A DNA stretch of 64,000 nt. Origin: Selenomonadales bacterium (GTDB taxonomy: Bacteria; Bacillota; UBA994). The translations under genes were made by a program, and so were the position numbers. Where the stretch lies: assembly GCA_018335585.1 (NCBI GenBank), contig JAGXRZ010000023.1, positions 1 through 64,000 of the forward strand, given 5' to 3'. A model generated the notes under the pieces. It saw only the letters and a program-made list of their open reading frames with translations. It had not been told where the DNA came from and did not search any database. Positions 16,840 through 25,377 of the stretch are shown one piece after another (positions within the stretch are counted from its first letter, which is position 1; every line of letters starts with the position of its first letter).

Positions 16840-17742
16840 CTACCTTGCCAAGACATACACGCGCATGCGTCGGCGTCCGAAGCGAATGGCGTCTTCGACA
16901 CGCTCAAAGTAGATGTCGATGCGGTTCCCTTGAATGGCACTTCCGGTGTCGGTGGCAAAATACCTGCCGTTAAACTGGGCGGAGAAGGCACACAGCCCTT
17001 CCACATAGACGTGGCTGAGGAGCGGAATCAAGTCCGGGTCTACTGCGATATGTCCGACCTCCACGGGCAGTCCCGAGCGCGTAATGCCAAAGGCTGGGTG
17101 TCCGGGAGACTTGCCTGTGCTCTCCGGGCCTGCGGTGTAGGCGGTGGCTATCACATACAACACCCTCGTAAAGCGGTAGGTGTTGCCTCCGCGCGAGAGA
17201 GAGCCAATCGTGCCGTACTCCACGATTCTGTCGACCTTCGGCTCTAGCACTTCCGAACTGAGCAGCGTCTTAGATACGCGCTGGCCGTCCTCGTACACAA
17301 CCTCGTAGTGCTCGGCTCGGCGCCCTTCCCTGCCGCGCTGTATTGTACGTGTGACGCCTCGTTCTAGGTTGTGGTTGGCGCGCCGAATCTCGTGGAAATA
17401 GATGCGTTCGTGCTCTACAATCTGACTCTTGGTCACGCGCGTAACCACTATTTCCATTTGGTCTTGAATCTTACCGGCTAGTTCGGGGCTTACTCTGTCA
17501 TGTTCTCCAAGGACAATCTTTGCTGCTGCTAACGCTTCTTCTACCGTAGCGACACGCACCTCTAGTGCTATCTCTTGGCCATCAGCCACAATGGTGATCG
17601 CGCGTGCCGGCGTCAACAAGCCTAGCGTGTAACCTACTTGCTGTGTCACACCCGTGAAACTTCCCCCGAACCCCAGTAGAGTGACGGCAAGGAGCAATCC
17701 CAGTGCAAGTGCAATCCTAGCTCTGGTCTGGCTAGTTGCCAT
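16840..17742 (-). CDS. YabE-like cell-wall protein with DUF348, G5 and 3D domains
   Basis: 300 residues. A membrane or signal segment spans about 9-30. A ubiquitin-like DUF348 domain (TIVADGQEIALEVRVATVEEAL, from about 49) is followed by a G5 domain (about 100-178) and a C-terminal 3D domain (195-297). The latter has the three conserved aspartates D235, D265 and D276 in AVDP, ATDTGSAIQG and RIDIYF. By family knowledge, such proteins are lytic-transglycosylase-like wall-remodelling factors resembling resuscitation-promoting proteins. Only one DUF348 is visible, where B. subtilis YabE has more. The 170-base upstream spacer holds no recognisable riboswitch. Confidence 0.85.
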   Translation of the reverse strand: MATSQTRARIALALGLLLAVTLLGFGGSFTGVTQQVGYTLGLLTPARAITIVADGQEIALEVRVATVEEALAAAKIVLGEHDRVSPELAGKIQDQMEIVVTRVTKSQIVEHERIYFHEIRRANHNLERGVTRTIQRGREGRRAEHYEVVYEDGQRVSKTLLSSEVLEPKVDRIVEYGTIGSLSRGGNTYRFTRVLYVIATAYTAGPESTGKSPGHPAFGITRSGLPVEVGHIAVDPDLIPLLSHVYVEGLCAFSAQFNGRYFATDTGSAIQGNRIDIYFERVEDAIRFGRRRMRVYVLAR

Positions 17743-17910
17743 TCAACTACCTCCTTTATGCTTTTCTCCTAGCGCATGTTTGGTAGCGCTTGCTAAGAAT
17801 CTATCCATTTCTTACAGCGTGTATACGTTCCTACTCCATACTATGGGCGAGCAGACGTAAATTCCAACACGTGCGCATCAGTTTATCACATCGTCCTGTC
17901 TTTGCCAAGG

Positions 17911-18297
17911 CTAGCAGCCGCAAAGCGCAGGCTTCTGTGAGCATGCTGTCAGCAAGGCGCGGGCGGTACCTAGGTTAGTGGCCAAGGGAACATCGTGTAC
18001 GTCGCATATCCTAAGCAGCGCGGTGATGTCAGGCTCGTGCGGTTGGGCGGTCAGCGGGTCGCGCAGAAAGATAACTACGTCTATCTGTCGTGTGGCCACC
18101 ATAGCGCTAATCTGCGCGTCGCCACCCTGTGGGCCTGACAGCACTTGCGTCACCTCTAACCCGGTCATCGCACTTAGCTGGGCTCCGGTAGTAGCCGTGG
18201 CGACTAGGCGCTGCGCCTTGAGAAAGCTGTGGTGCTCTTTGGCGAGCTTAATCATGGCTTCTTTCCTCTGGTCGTGGGCAATTAGCGCAATGCGCAT
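17911..18297 (-). CDS. mgsA: methylglyoxal synthase
   Basis: 128 residues from the ATG at 18295-18297, preceded by AGGGGG; a 7-codon longer frame exists but lacks a site. Sequence [12 protein letters not shown], then STATTGAQL-like [25 protein letters not shown] with the catalytic Asp, and [32 protein letters not shown] are diagnostic. It converts dihydroxyacetone phosphate to methylglyoxal and phosphate, a glycolytic bypass that relieves phosphate limitation. Confidence 0.95.
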   Translation of the reverse strand: MRIALIAHDQRKEAMIKLAKEHHSFLKAQRLVATATTGAQLSAMTGLEVTQVLSGPQGGDAQISAMVATRQIDVVIFLRDPLTAQPHEPDITALLRICDVHDVPLATNLGTARALLTACSQKPALCGC

Positions 18298-18324
18298 GTT
18301 GTTCCCCCTCATTGTCAAAATAAC

Positions 18325-18350
18325 AAAGTCGTCGGCTTCCCGACGACTTT
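18325..18350 (-). terminator. terminator after the DUF4097 gene
   Basis: On the - strand AAAGTCGTCGG and CCGACGACTTT form an 11-bp stem with a GAAG loop, followed by GTTATTTTGAC. It lies between the DUF4097 stop and mgsA. Confidence 0.85.
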
Positions 18351-18384
18351 ATCTTCCCCACGCGACGTGTCTTTCCCTGCCGGG

Positions 18385-19734
18385 TTAGCGGGCGGGCGCT
18401 ATGTTTATCGAGCCGTGCACCGACTTGGCCTCGATTTCTAGCCAAGCGGAGAAGTCGCCTTCGCTCTCAGCCCGAAGCTTCCTGCCTACCGTATGCCGGA
18501 CGACGTCTACCTTAAGGCCTAAGCCTTCTGCTTCTACAGAGCCGTGTACGTTGGCGCCCTTAATCTTAACGCCGACGTCTTGGCTGTTTGCCAGTCGCAG
18601 GGTTATGCTGCCGTTTACGGTGTCTAGAGCCATCGTCCCCGCGTGCAGTGTGGGGCAAGTAACCGAGAGACTACCGTTAACCGTGCGGCACGCTACACTT
18701 GCCGCCGCGCCGTAAAGCTCCACGCGGCCGTTTACGGAGGACAGGCTAATCTCGCTCGCCATACTCTCGACCGCGACTTGGCCGTTAGTGGTGCTGGCTC
18801 TAAGTCGCTTGGCGGCGACGCCTTTGACGCGAACACTCCCGTTTACGGCGCTTAAGTCAAGGTCATAGATATGGTTTTGCGGCAGGCGCAGATGAAAGTT
18901 GACGGCGCGCGCTTGTCCAAACACTTGCTTGGCCGCAATAACTAGGCCTTCCGCGGTCGTCTCGACTGAGTACAGATTGCGGCTTAAGGCCTTCGCCTCG
19001 GCAGCGTTAGCCGCGCGGGCCGACTTTTCCGCCGTCAAGTGCCACTTGGCGTCGTCGGTGAGCTCGACTATTACTCGCCCGTTGACCCCGCGCACTACAA
19101 TGTGCGGCACGGGCACGTTAGGTATTTCACCGGAAAGATTCTCTTGCCAGTTGTACGTCTGTCCCCCGCCTAAAGCACTAATGACGCTGGCCAACACGCC
19201 GCCGGTCGGCTCACAGTGCCCTTCCTCATCTTCGTCTTCTTCTTCCTCTTCCTCCTCTTCTTCGAGTTCTTCGAGCTCATCCTCGATTTCCTCGACCTCA
19301 TCCTGCATTTCGTCGATTTCGTCTTGCATGCTCTCTATCTCTTCTTCTGTCTCCTCAGCTAAGTCTGCTGTAGCACTTTCATGCCGCAGGCGTTGCTTTA
19401 GCTCCCGCCGCATTTCCTTAAGGCGCTGCTTCGCCTCGCGCAGCTTCTCCCGCATTTCGTCGCGGGCCTCTTCTGCGAGCTCACGCGCTTGCTCCCGCGC
19501 ACCCCGCTGCTCCTCACGCAGGATTTCGTTAGCGCGGCGCACAGCCTCCTTAGCTTCCTTGCGCGCACGCTGTACGACTTCACTCGCGACATCGCGCAGG
19601 TCACTAAAGAAGGCGCCTTCTGATTCGTGGGTTCTCCTAGCAGGCTGAGCAGCGTTCAACAGGCGGGTCGCCTCATCGGCGGTAATCTTGCCGTCCCGCA
19701 ACATCTCCAGTATCATCTTGGTCTCTTCACCCAT
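18385..19734 (-). CDS. SHOCT-like/DUF4097 protein with long Glu-rich helix
   Basis: 449 residues from the ATG at 19732-19734, which has AAGGAGG upstream; the frame extends further but that part is repeat DNA. Residues 1-30 are a SHOCT-like helix pair (ILEMLRDGKITADEATRLLNA). Then about 130 residues of charged helix follow (RREAKEAVRRANEILREEQ style), ending in a nearly pure Glu/Asp stretch. The C-terminal 230 residues are DUF4097 beta-repeats with recurring VNGSV/VNGRV turns. Similar proteins include YvlB of B. subtilis, linked to envelope stress. No membrane segment is seen. Monocistronic with its own promoter and terminator. Confidence 0.85.
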   Translation of the reverse strand: MGEETKMILEMLRDGKITADEATRLLNAAQPARRTHESEGAFFSDLRDVASEVVQRARKEAKEAVRRANEILREEQRGAREQARELAEEARDEMREKLREAKQRLKEMRRELKQRLRHESATADLAEETEEEIESMQDEIDEMQDEVEEIEDELEELEEEEEEEEEDEDEEGHCEPTGGVLASVISALGGGQTYNWQENLSGEIPNVPVPHIVVRGVNGRVIVELTDDAKWHLTAEKSARAANAAEAKALSRNLYSVETTAEGLVIAAKQVFGQARAVNFHLRLPQNHIYDLDLSAVNGSVRVKGVAAKRLRASTTNGQVAVESMASEISLSSVNGRVELYGAAASVACRTVNGSLSVTCPTLHAGTMALDTVNGSITLRLANSQDVGVKIKGANVHGSVEAEGLGLKVDVVRHTVGRKLRAESEGDFSAWLEIEAKSVHGSINIAPAR

Positions 19735-19753
19735 ACTAACACCTCCTTGATAT

Positions 19754-19781
19754 ATTATAGCGCATATCTTAATATAATCAA
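19754..19781 (-). promoter_or_regulatory. promoter of the DUF4097 gene
   Basis: On the - strand TTGATT and TATAAT are 16 bases apart, placed just before the AAGGAGG site and ATG. Confidence 0.65.
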
Positions 19782-19793
19782 GGGTACGGGCGC

Positions 19794-19962
19794 ATTTCGT
19801 CGGATTATTGGGATGCGGCAGGAAGGATGAGAAGAACCTGCGAAGGAAATTCAAACGGATAAGCCGGATTTGCAGGATGAGCCGGATTAGGGGGCACCCT
19901 TGCCCTCTCCCATCCGTCCTATCCGACCCATCCGGCCCCATCCGCATTAATTCGTTAGCTCT
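19794..19962. repeat. dispersed intergenic repeat (relative of the 190-bp unit)
   Basis: Contains TCGGATTATTGGGATGCGGCAGGAAGGATGAG, then GGATAAGCCGGATTTGCAGGATGAGC, then an ATCC-rich arm CATCCGTCCTATCC ending ATCCGCATTAATTCG. The two arms are imperfectly complementary. Order and phrases match the units at 12766-13143 and 37262-37376. Confidence 0.7.
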
Positions 19963-19966
19963 CTCC

Positions 19967-20728
19967 CTAAATTAGCGCACCGCCGTCGATGTTGATTATA
20001 CTCCCGTTCATAAACGCAGCTTCTTCGCAGCAGGCAAAAAGTATGGCATAGGCGATTTCGCTGTCTAGGCCAAATCTCCCCATAGGTTGGCGGGCCATAA
20101 ACTCCTGCCGCGCTTTTTCCGGGTCCGGCAGCGCTTGAAGGCGCTCCTCAAGCGAGGCGGTATAGGTCGTGCCCGGGCAAACGCAATTCACCCTAATCTT
20201 ATCCCCGAGGTGGTCTGCCGCCATGGCTCGGGTTAGCGCCAAGACAGCCCCTTTGGAAGCGCAGTAGGCGCTCCTGTCGAGAATGCCCTTTTGCGCCGCC
20301 ACGGAGGCGATATTGACAATTACTCCCCCGCCTTGTTTCTTCATCTGCCGCACGGCGTGTTGGGATACCAAGAAAGTCCCCTTAACGTTAACTTGCATGG
20401 TGAGGTCAAAGGCCTGTTCAGACATGTTATCTACACGCCCGGGCAGTACGATGCCGGCGTTATTTATCACGATATCGAGCCTGCCGAAGGCGCGGACTAC
20501 TTGCTCAACCATAGACGAAACCTCATCTGCCTTAGTGACATCGGCTTCGACGTAGATGCCACGCTGCCCTGTGGCCGTAACTAGCCGCAACGTTTCTTCC
20601 CCGGCCGCAGCAGGAGGTATGTTGTTGACCGCTACCGTCGCTCCGTGTTCGGCAAAGGCCACCGCCGTCTTTCTGCCTATTCCCCCGCCGGCGCCTGTAA
20701 TGAGCACAACTTTGTCCTTGAAGTTCAT
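19967..20728 (-). CDS. SDR-family oxidoreductase (last gene of the sugar-acid cluster)
   Basis: 253 residues, classical short-chain dehydrogenase. TGAGGGIG (11-18) binds the cofactor; S142, Y155 and K159 (RSAYCASKG) are the catalytic residues; NNAG is at 89-92. Asn36-Ile rather than Asp at the end of beta-2 leaves NAD/NADP preference open. It lies 29 bases beyond dctM and is the last gene of the catabolic cluster. By context it probably oxidises or reduces a sugar acid or ketoacid; substrate unknown. Confidence 0.85.
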   Translation of the reverse strand: MNFKDKVVLITGAGGGIGRKTAVAFAEHGATVAVNNIPPAAAGEETLRLVTATGQRGIYVEADVTKADEVSSMVEQVVRAFGRLDIVINNAGIVLPGRVDNMSEQAFDLTMQVNVKGTFLVSQHAVRQMKKQGGGVIVNIASVAAQKGILDRSAYCASKGAVLALTRAMAADHLGDKIRVNCVCPGTTYTASLEERLQALPDPEKARQEFMARQPMGRFGLDSEIAYAILFACCEEAAFMNGSIINIDGGALI

Positions 20729-20756
20729 GGTCTGCCTCCTTAAAATATGGCGCAGG

Positions 20757-22043
20757 CTAGCCGCGCCCGAACCATAGATTCGGCAAGTACAACACCATTT
20801 GCGGCCAAAAGATTATCGCTACCACTACTAAGACAATAGACGCCATAAACAGCCACGAATCGCGCACATATTCCTGAAACGAACACTCAAAGATGGAGCA
20901 TACCACAAACATAACCACACCTAAGGGCGGAGTTAGTAACCCAATGGTCAGCGTCAACACCATCACCACCCCAAAGTGAACGAGGTCGATGCCTAGCGCA
21001 CGCGCTACGGGAATCAAGATCGAGGTTAAGAGGAGTATGAGCACCGTAGAATCCATAAACATGCCCGCCACGAGCAAAAACGCCACAATAATCAGTAAGG
21101 CCACCCACGGCGTAGTAGAGACGCCCAAAATGAACCTTACCAAGGCCTGAGGAATATTTTCCCACGTGATGCCGTAGCTAAACACTGACGACATGGCAAT
21201 AATCAGCATAATCATGCCGATGTCAACTACGGTACGTTGCAGGCAGGCCATAAGCTTTTTCCACGTTAGTTGGCGATAGGCCAGAACACCAATCACAAGT
21301 GCATAGACTACGGCGAAAGCACCCGCCTCAAACGGCGCAAAGAAACCACCACGCAAACCTATAATAAGCAGGATGGGGAACAGAAAAGCCCACACACAAT
21401 CAACTAACGTGCGCAGAACCTCCCCAAGCGAGCCGCGCTGTTCGCGCTCCGGCACATATCCCTTGCGCCGTGCGACAAAGGCGACACCAAACATCAGAAC
21501 TACCGTCATCAAGATGCCTGGCACTATCCCCGCGGCAAAGAGCCGCCCGATGGAGACCTCGCCGATGCTGCCGTAGAGTACAAGGCCGATACTTGGAGGA
21601 ATCATGGTCACGATAAGTGCGCTAGTGCCGATAATGCCTGCCGAGAACCCTTTAGAATAGCCTCGCTGCAGCATGCCGGGGCCTAGAACGCGTCCTTGCA
21701 TAGACGCGTCGGCAATAGCAGAGCCCGACACACCCCCCATCATCGCAGACAAAATCACGGTCACTTGAGCCAGTCCTCCCCGCATATGCCCCACAAGCAC
21801 GGCGGCCAGCTTCATGAGCCGCTCGGTAATGCCCGTTTCATTAAGCAGATTCCCGGCAAAAACAAATAACGGTATCGCGAGGAGCACGAGGCTTTGCACC
21901 TGCGTCAAAATTAACTGCCCTGGAATGGTGAATGGCAACGTGCCAAGTTGGATGAAGAACACAACCCCAGCAATGCCAATGGCGAACGCCACGGGCATAC
22001 CAAGAAACATCAGCACCAGAAAGACGGCAAAGACTAGTGCCAT
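20757..22043 (-). CDS. dctM: TRAP transporter large permease (DctM family)
   Basis: 428 residues, strongly hydrophobic with about 12-13 membrane segments. Typical phrases are FLGMPVAFAIGIAG at the start, MGGVSGSAIADASMQGRVLGPGM in the middle, MIPPSIGLVLYG, and LTPPLGVVMFVV near the end. It is the transport channel of a tripartite ATP-independent periplasmic-type system, driven by an ion gradient. It overlaps dctQ by 10 bases. Together with dctP and dctQ it forms a complete transporter within the sugar-acid cluster. Confidence 0.95.
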   Translation of the reverse strand: MALVFAVFLVLMFLGMPVAFAIGIAGVVFFIQLGTLPFTIPGQLILTQVQSLVLLAIPLFVFAGNLLNETGITERLMKLAAVLVGHMRGGLAQVTVILSAMMGGVSGSAIADASMQGRVLGPGMLQRGYSKGFSAGIIGTSALIVTMIPPSIGLVLYGSIGEVSIGRLFAAGIVPGILMTVVLMFGVAFVARRKGYVPEREQRGSLGEVLRTLVDCVWAFLFPILLIIGLRGGFFAPFEAGAFAVVYALVIGVLAYRQLTWKKLMACLQRTVVDIGMIMLIIAMSSVFSYGITWENIPQALVRFILGVSTTPWVALLIIVAFLLVAGMFMDSTVLILLLTSILIPVARALGIDLVHFGVVMVLTLTIGLLTPPLGVVMFVVCSIFECSFQEYVRDSWLFMASIVLVVVAIIFWPQMVLYLPNLWFGRG

Positions 22044-22543
22044 AATTTTATCCCCGCCTTCTCTAGCCTCGCGAATCTTAGGTGCTCAAAAAGTTTAACG
22101 CTCGACGTAATCAGCATAAGGAGCGCCCCTATCGGAAGACTCACCGCCACATAGCTATAACTAACGCGGGGTAGCCCTTGAAAGCGCACGAATCTGCTAG
22201 TGTAGGTAAGCGATATGCCGTAGTAGATAAGGTACACTAGAAAACCTATGATTAGCAGCCAGTTAATTGTCTTTATAATAAAGTTGACGCGTGGCGAGAG
22301 GTGGCTGGTGAGCACATCTACCCGCACCAATTTATCCTCCCGCAAGCAAGCATCGGCACAAAAAAACACACACCACACAAACACGAATATGGCCATGTCC
22401 TTTGTCCAACCGAGCGGCCGCCCGGCGGTCCTAGACACGGCAGAGATAAAAATCAGCGCGGTAAAAGCTAGCACTCCAGCCTTCGCTAGAAACAGCTCCG
22501 CCTTACCCAGAAAAACATACGCCCTGCACAGCGCTTCTTTCAC
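22034..22543 (-). CDS. dctQ: TRAP transporter small permease (DctQ family)
   Basis: 169 residues with four predicted membrane helices and the family phrase SRTAGRPLGWTKDMAIFVFVWCVFF. It is the small membrane subunit that associates with DctM. Its start follows a strong intercistronic hairpin after dctP. Confidence 0.9.
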   Translation of the reverse strand: MKEALCRAYVFLGKAELFLAKAGVLAFTALIFISAVSRTAGRPLGWTKDMAIFVFVWCVFFCADACLREDKLVRVDVLTSHLSPRVNFIIKTINWLLIIGFLVYLIYYGISLTYTSRFVRFQGLPRVSYSYVAVSLPIGALLMLITSSVKLFEHLRFARLEKAGIKLWH

Positions 22544-22580
22544 GCCAGTTCCCCCTTTTGCCTGAAGCCATGTATCTTGG

Positions 22581-22618
22581 GCAACTTCAGCCCACCGCTC
22601 GCAGTGGGCTGAAGTTGC
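22581..22618 (-). terminator. intercistronic hairpin between dctP and dctQ
   Basis: GCAACTTCAGCCCAC (22581-22595) is perfectly complementary to GTGGGCTGAAGTTGC (22604-22618), a 15-bp stem with an 8-base loop. There is no T-run, so it more likely stabilises the upstream dctP message or attenuates read-through than ends transcription completely. Confidence 0.75.
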
Positions 22619-22633
22619 TTGCGAAGCGTCGCG

Positions 22634-23647
22634 TTAGGGCCGAGTCTTGCCAAGCTGCTGCCAAATTTGATCGCGGAATGTGGTGAGATTGAGTGCCGTG
22701 TAGGCTGCTTCAGCAGCTTGCCTAAACGCAGCGAGGTCGACATCCTGCACGATGGTCATGCCTCTTTGGCGGAACTGATCGCGCAGCTGTGCGGCTTGTT
22801 GCTCCATACCACGCGAGGTCTCTAGCCCAGCACGCTCGTTCTCCTCCACGAGGATCTTCTGTAGGTCCTCCGGCAGGCTGTCAAACCACGCGCGACCGAC
22901 GATAGAGAAGTTAATCAAGCGAATGTGCCCTGTTTCACTTAAGTGGCTGGCGACTTCGTGCAGGCGCATCCCTTCCACATTGCGGTACACTAACTCTGCG
23001 CCGTCAATGGCCCTAGTTTGCATAGCTGTGTAAACCTCACCAAAGGGAAGCGCTACCGGTGTTGCTCCAATGGCACGGATAGACTCCTGCCAGATAGGTG
23101 CTCCCGGCGTTCTTATGCGCAGTCCCGCCAAATCTCTCGGATGTCTAATCGGCTTGTTCGTTACCATATGACGTTCGCCTTGTACCCAGTAGAACGACAG
23201 CACTTTGATCCCGTACTTTAGCTCGAGCTCCCTAATCCACTGCTGTACAAGGGGGAGTTGCCTTAGTCTCTGCACTTCTTCAATGCTTTCCACGAAATAC
23301 GGGGCATTCATCACGGCGATGCCCGGCACGTACATGCCTAGTCTGGCCGAGTCGGTGTTTTGGCCGATGTTAGCACCCATGCGGAGCTGCTCGATAATGT
23401 CCTCTTCGCGTCCAAGCGCCGCACTGTGTGAAACTTCGATGGTCAGGCGGCCGCGGCTGCGCTCGTTGACGCGCTGCGCCCACTTTAGGAAGCCTTCGTG
23501 ATAGGGTTCGGTCGGTGCCAGCACGTGGTTAAACCGCAGCGTGAACTTCTCTTCCGCTGCCCGCGGCTGACAGCCAACCGTCAGGACCGTGGTTAAGGCG
23601 ACGACGAGTGCCAGAACGGCTAGAATCATGAGCCTAAACTTTTTCAT
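22634..23647 (-). CDS. dctP: TRAP transporter solute-binding protein (DctP family, lipoprotein)
   Basis: 337 residues. An N-terminal hydrophobic signal ends in a Cys at 26 (TVLTVGCQP), suggesting a lipoprotein, although the -3 residue is Thr. The mature protein contains the DctP core: PNAPYF-type VMNAPYFVES, KPIRHPRDLAGLRIRTPGAP (with the conserved Arg that salt-bridges a ligand carboxylate) and GAELVYRNVEGM. The conserved Arg fits an organic-acid ligand. It is the first transporter gene after a 130-base gap from the aldolase. Confidence 0.93.
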   Translation of the reverse strand: MKKFRLMILAVLALVVALTTVLTVGCQPRAAEEKFTLRFNHVLAPTEPYHEGFLKWAQRVNERSRGRLTIEVSHSAALGREEDIIEQLRMGANIGQNTDSARLGMYVPGIAVMNAPYFVESIEEVQRLRQLPLVQQWIRELELKYGIKVLSFYWVQGERHMVTNKPIRHPRDLAGLRIRTPGAPIWQESIRAIGATPVALPFGEVYTAMQTRAIDGAELVYRNVEGMRLHEVASHLSETGHIRLINFSIVGRAWFDSLPEDLQKILVEENERAGLETSRGMEQQAAQLRDQFRQRGMTIVQDVDLAAFRQAAEAAYTALNLTTFRDQIWQQLGKTRP

Positions 23648-23776
23648 AGACTGACTAACCCTCCCCTAAATAATAAGTAGTAGGAACGCGCGACTACATC
23701 CTCTCTGTTGCCTCATCCCACTCCTTTCTCTGGCTACCTCTACTAATGTCTACGCCGATTTGGCGATAGCCTACAT

Positions 23777-24418
23777 CTATGACCCGCGCGCTGCCTTAAT
23801 CGCGCTTAGCATATTTCTCGCGTATGCGGTCACGGCTTCATAGTTGCCAAGTTTAGCCGGAGCGGTCAGTTGGCTGCCGACGCCTACGGCCACCGCGCCG
23901 CTCTTAATCCACTCCCCGACGTTTTCTAGGGACACGCCGCCTGTGGGCATAAAGTTAGCATGCGGCAGAGGCCCAAGGAATGACTTAATAATCGCCGGAC
24001 CATAGAGCTCACCGGGGAAGACCTTAAGGATGTCCACGCCACACTCCATGGCCTCGACCGCCTCACGCACGGTCATTACGCCGGCCAAATAAGGCACCTG
24101 GTAGCGATTGCAGAGTTTGGCCGTCTCTTGGTTGAGATGCGGGCTGACTACGTAGCGGGCTCCCGCTAGGATGGCCATGCGAGCGGTTTCGGAATCTAGC
24201 ACCGTCCCGGCGCCGAGCAGCAGCTCGTTCTTGTACTGCGCCCGCAGCGAGCCGATGATCTCTAGGGCACCGGGGACGGTAAACGTAATCTCGACCGCAG
24301 ATAGGCCTCCCGCCAAACACGCAGCGGCGATTTCTTCGGCCGTAGCGGCGTCCTCGGCGCGCACGACGGCCACCAGTCCACTCTTAACTAATGCGCCGAG
24401 CACATCATGCTTTTTCAT
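23777..24418 (-). CDS. eda: KDPG/KHG aldolase (2-dehydro-3-deoxy-phosphogluconate aldolase type)
   Basis: 213 residues, TIM-barrel class I aldolase. E43 in VEITFTVPG is the catalytic glutamate, GAGTV at 69-73 and the Schiff-base K132 in DILKVFPGELYGP are conserved. It cleaves 2-keto-3-deoxy-6-phosphogluconate to pyruvate and glyceraldehyde-3-phosphate and may also act on 4-hydroxy-2-oxoglutarate. No phosphogluconate dehydratase is present in the cluster, so the precise substrate could instead be a related keto-deoxy acid. Confidence 0.92.
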   Translation of the reverse strand: MKKHDVLGALVKSGLVAVVRAEDAATAEEIAAACLAGGLSAVEITFTVPGALEIIGSLRAQYKNELLLGAGTVLDSETARMAILAGARYVVSPHLNQETAKLCNRYQVPYLAGVMTVREAVEAMECGVDILKVFPGELYGPAIIKSFLGPLPHANFMPTGGVSLENVGEWIKSGAVAVGVGSQLTAPAKLGNYEAVTAYARNMLSAIKAARGS

Positions 24419-24432
24419 TACCCTGATTCCTC

Positions 24433-25377
24433 CTAAGCGTTACTGCGCGTGAGCATAGCGATGAGATTTTCGGCGGAGAGCACGGCCATGCGCTCGTTCG
24501 CTTCAGCCGTGTACGCGCCGCTGTGGGGAGTAAGCAGGAAATTGTCTAAGCCTAGGAGCGGGGCGTGTGGCGGCGGTGGTTCGCTGGAAAATACGTCTGC
24601 AGCCGCAAACGCTATGCGCTTCGCTTGGAGAGCCAGAAAGAGAGCCTGCTCGTCTATCAGCTCACCGCGCGCCGTGTTAATGATGATGGCACTCGGCTTC
24701 ATTAGCGCCAAGGTATCCAGAGAGATTAGGTGCCGTGTCTGGCTGTTAAGCGGTGCATGCAAGGACACAACATCCGCCTCGCTGAGGAGAGTCGACAGCG
24801 AGTCAACGCGCTTAATGCCGTAGGTCGCTAGGAACTGCTCGGCGTTAAGATATGGGTCGTAGATAAGAACTTCCATTCTTAGACCCCTAGCCCGCACTGC
24901 TACCTCTTGCCCGATTTGTCCACCACCCACTAGTCCCAGACGTTTCCCGGTAAGCTCCATGCCGAGCGTGCGCTCCCATTTGCCGGCCTTAACCTTAGCG
25001 CTTTGCGCCGACACTCGGCGGGCCGCCTCAAACATCAACGCTATGGCTAGCTCCGCGACCGATATATTATTGCTGCCTATGGCCGCCCGCACTTCGATGC
25101 CAAGTTCTTTCGCCGTCAGCAGGTCTATGTTGTCGAGTCCTACGCCGTACTTGGAGATGGCTTTAAGGCCCACGCACTCGCGCAGCACGCGCCCCGGCAT
25201 GGGGTCAAGCCCCACGATAATGCCGTCCACCCCGGCATGGCAGGCGTCGATAAGGTCGTCCTCGGTCAGCGTGCGGCCGCTCGTGTTCTCTGCTACGGTC
25301 CACCCGCGCGAGGTAAAGTGAGGCAGGACTAAGTCCCGATAGTTCTTAAATGAGCGCGGCGTAATCAACACCCTCAT
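24433..25377 (-). CDS. D-2-hydroxyacid dehydrogenase (SerA/GyaR-like)
   Basis: 314 residues. The Rossmann motif is GGGQIG at 151-156. The catalytic Arg is R237 (NTARG), Glu is E266 (SSEPPPP), and His is H285 (TPHSGAYT). There is no ACT or regulatory extension, so this is not a full-length phosphoglycerate dehydrogenase. It overlaps the kinase gene by four bases and sits inside the sugar-acid cluster, so a 2-keto aldonate or related acid is the likely substrate by context. Confidence 0.88.
   Translation of the reverse strand: MRVLITPRSFKNYRDLVLPHFTSRGWTVAENTSGRTLTEDDLIDACHAGVDGIIVGLDPMPGRVLRECVGLKAISKYGVGLDNIDLLTAKELGIEVRAAIGSNNISVAELAIALMFEAARRVSAQSAKVKAGKWERTLGMELTGKRLGLVGGGQIGQEVAVRARGLRMEVLIYDPYLNAEQFLATYGIKRVDSLSTLLSEADVVSLHAPLNSQTRHLISLDTLALMKPSAIIINTARGELIDEQALFLALQAKRIAFAAADVFSSEPPPPHAPLLGLDNFLLTPHSGAYTAEANERMAVLSAENLIAMLTRSNA

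Noticed and set aside
17743-17910. Possible cyclic-di-AMP (ydaO) riboswitch ahead of the YabE-like gene
   Set aside because: Such riboswitches often precede these genes, but I could not find the conserved core in this 168-base spacer.
18899-19648. Long + strand frame opposite the DUF4097 gene with a poly-Ser stretch
   Set aside because: It is the antisense shadow of the Glu-rich codons of the real gene; it has no ribosome site and no family resemblance.
24433-25377. Annotation as serA (phosphoglycerate dehydrogenase)
   Set aside because: It lacks the regulatory C-terminal domains and sits in a catabolic cluster without other serine-synthesis genes.
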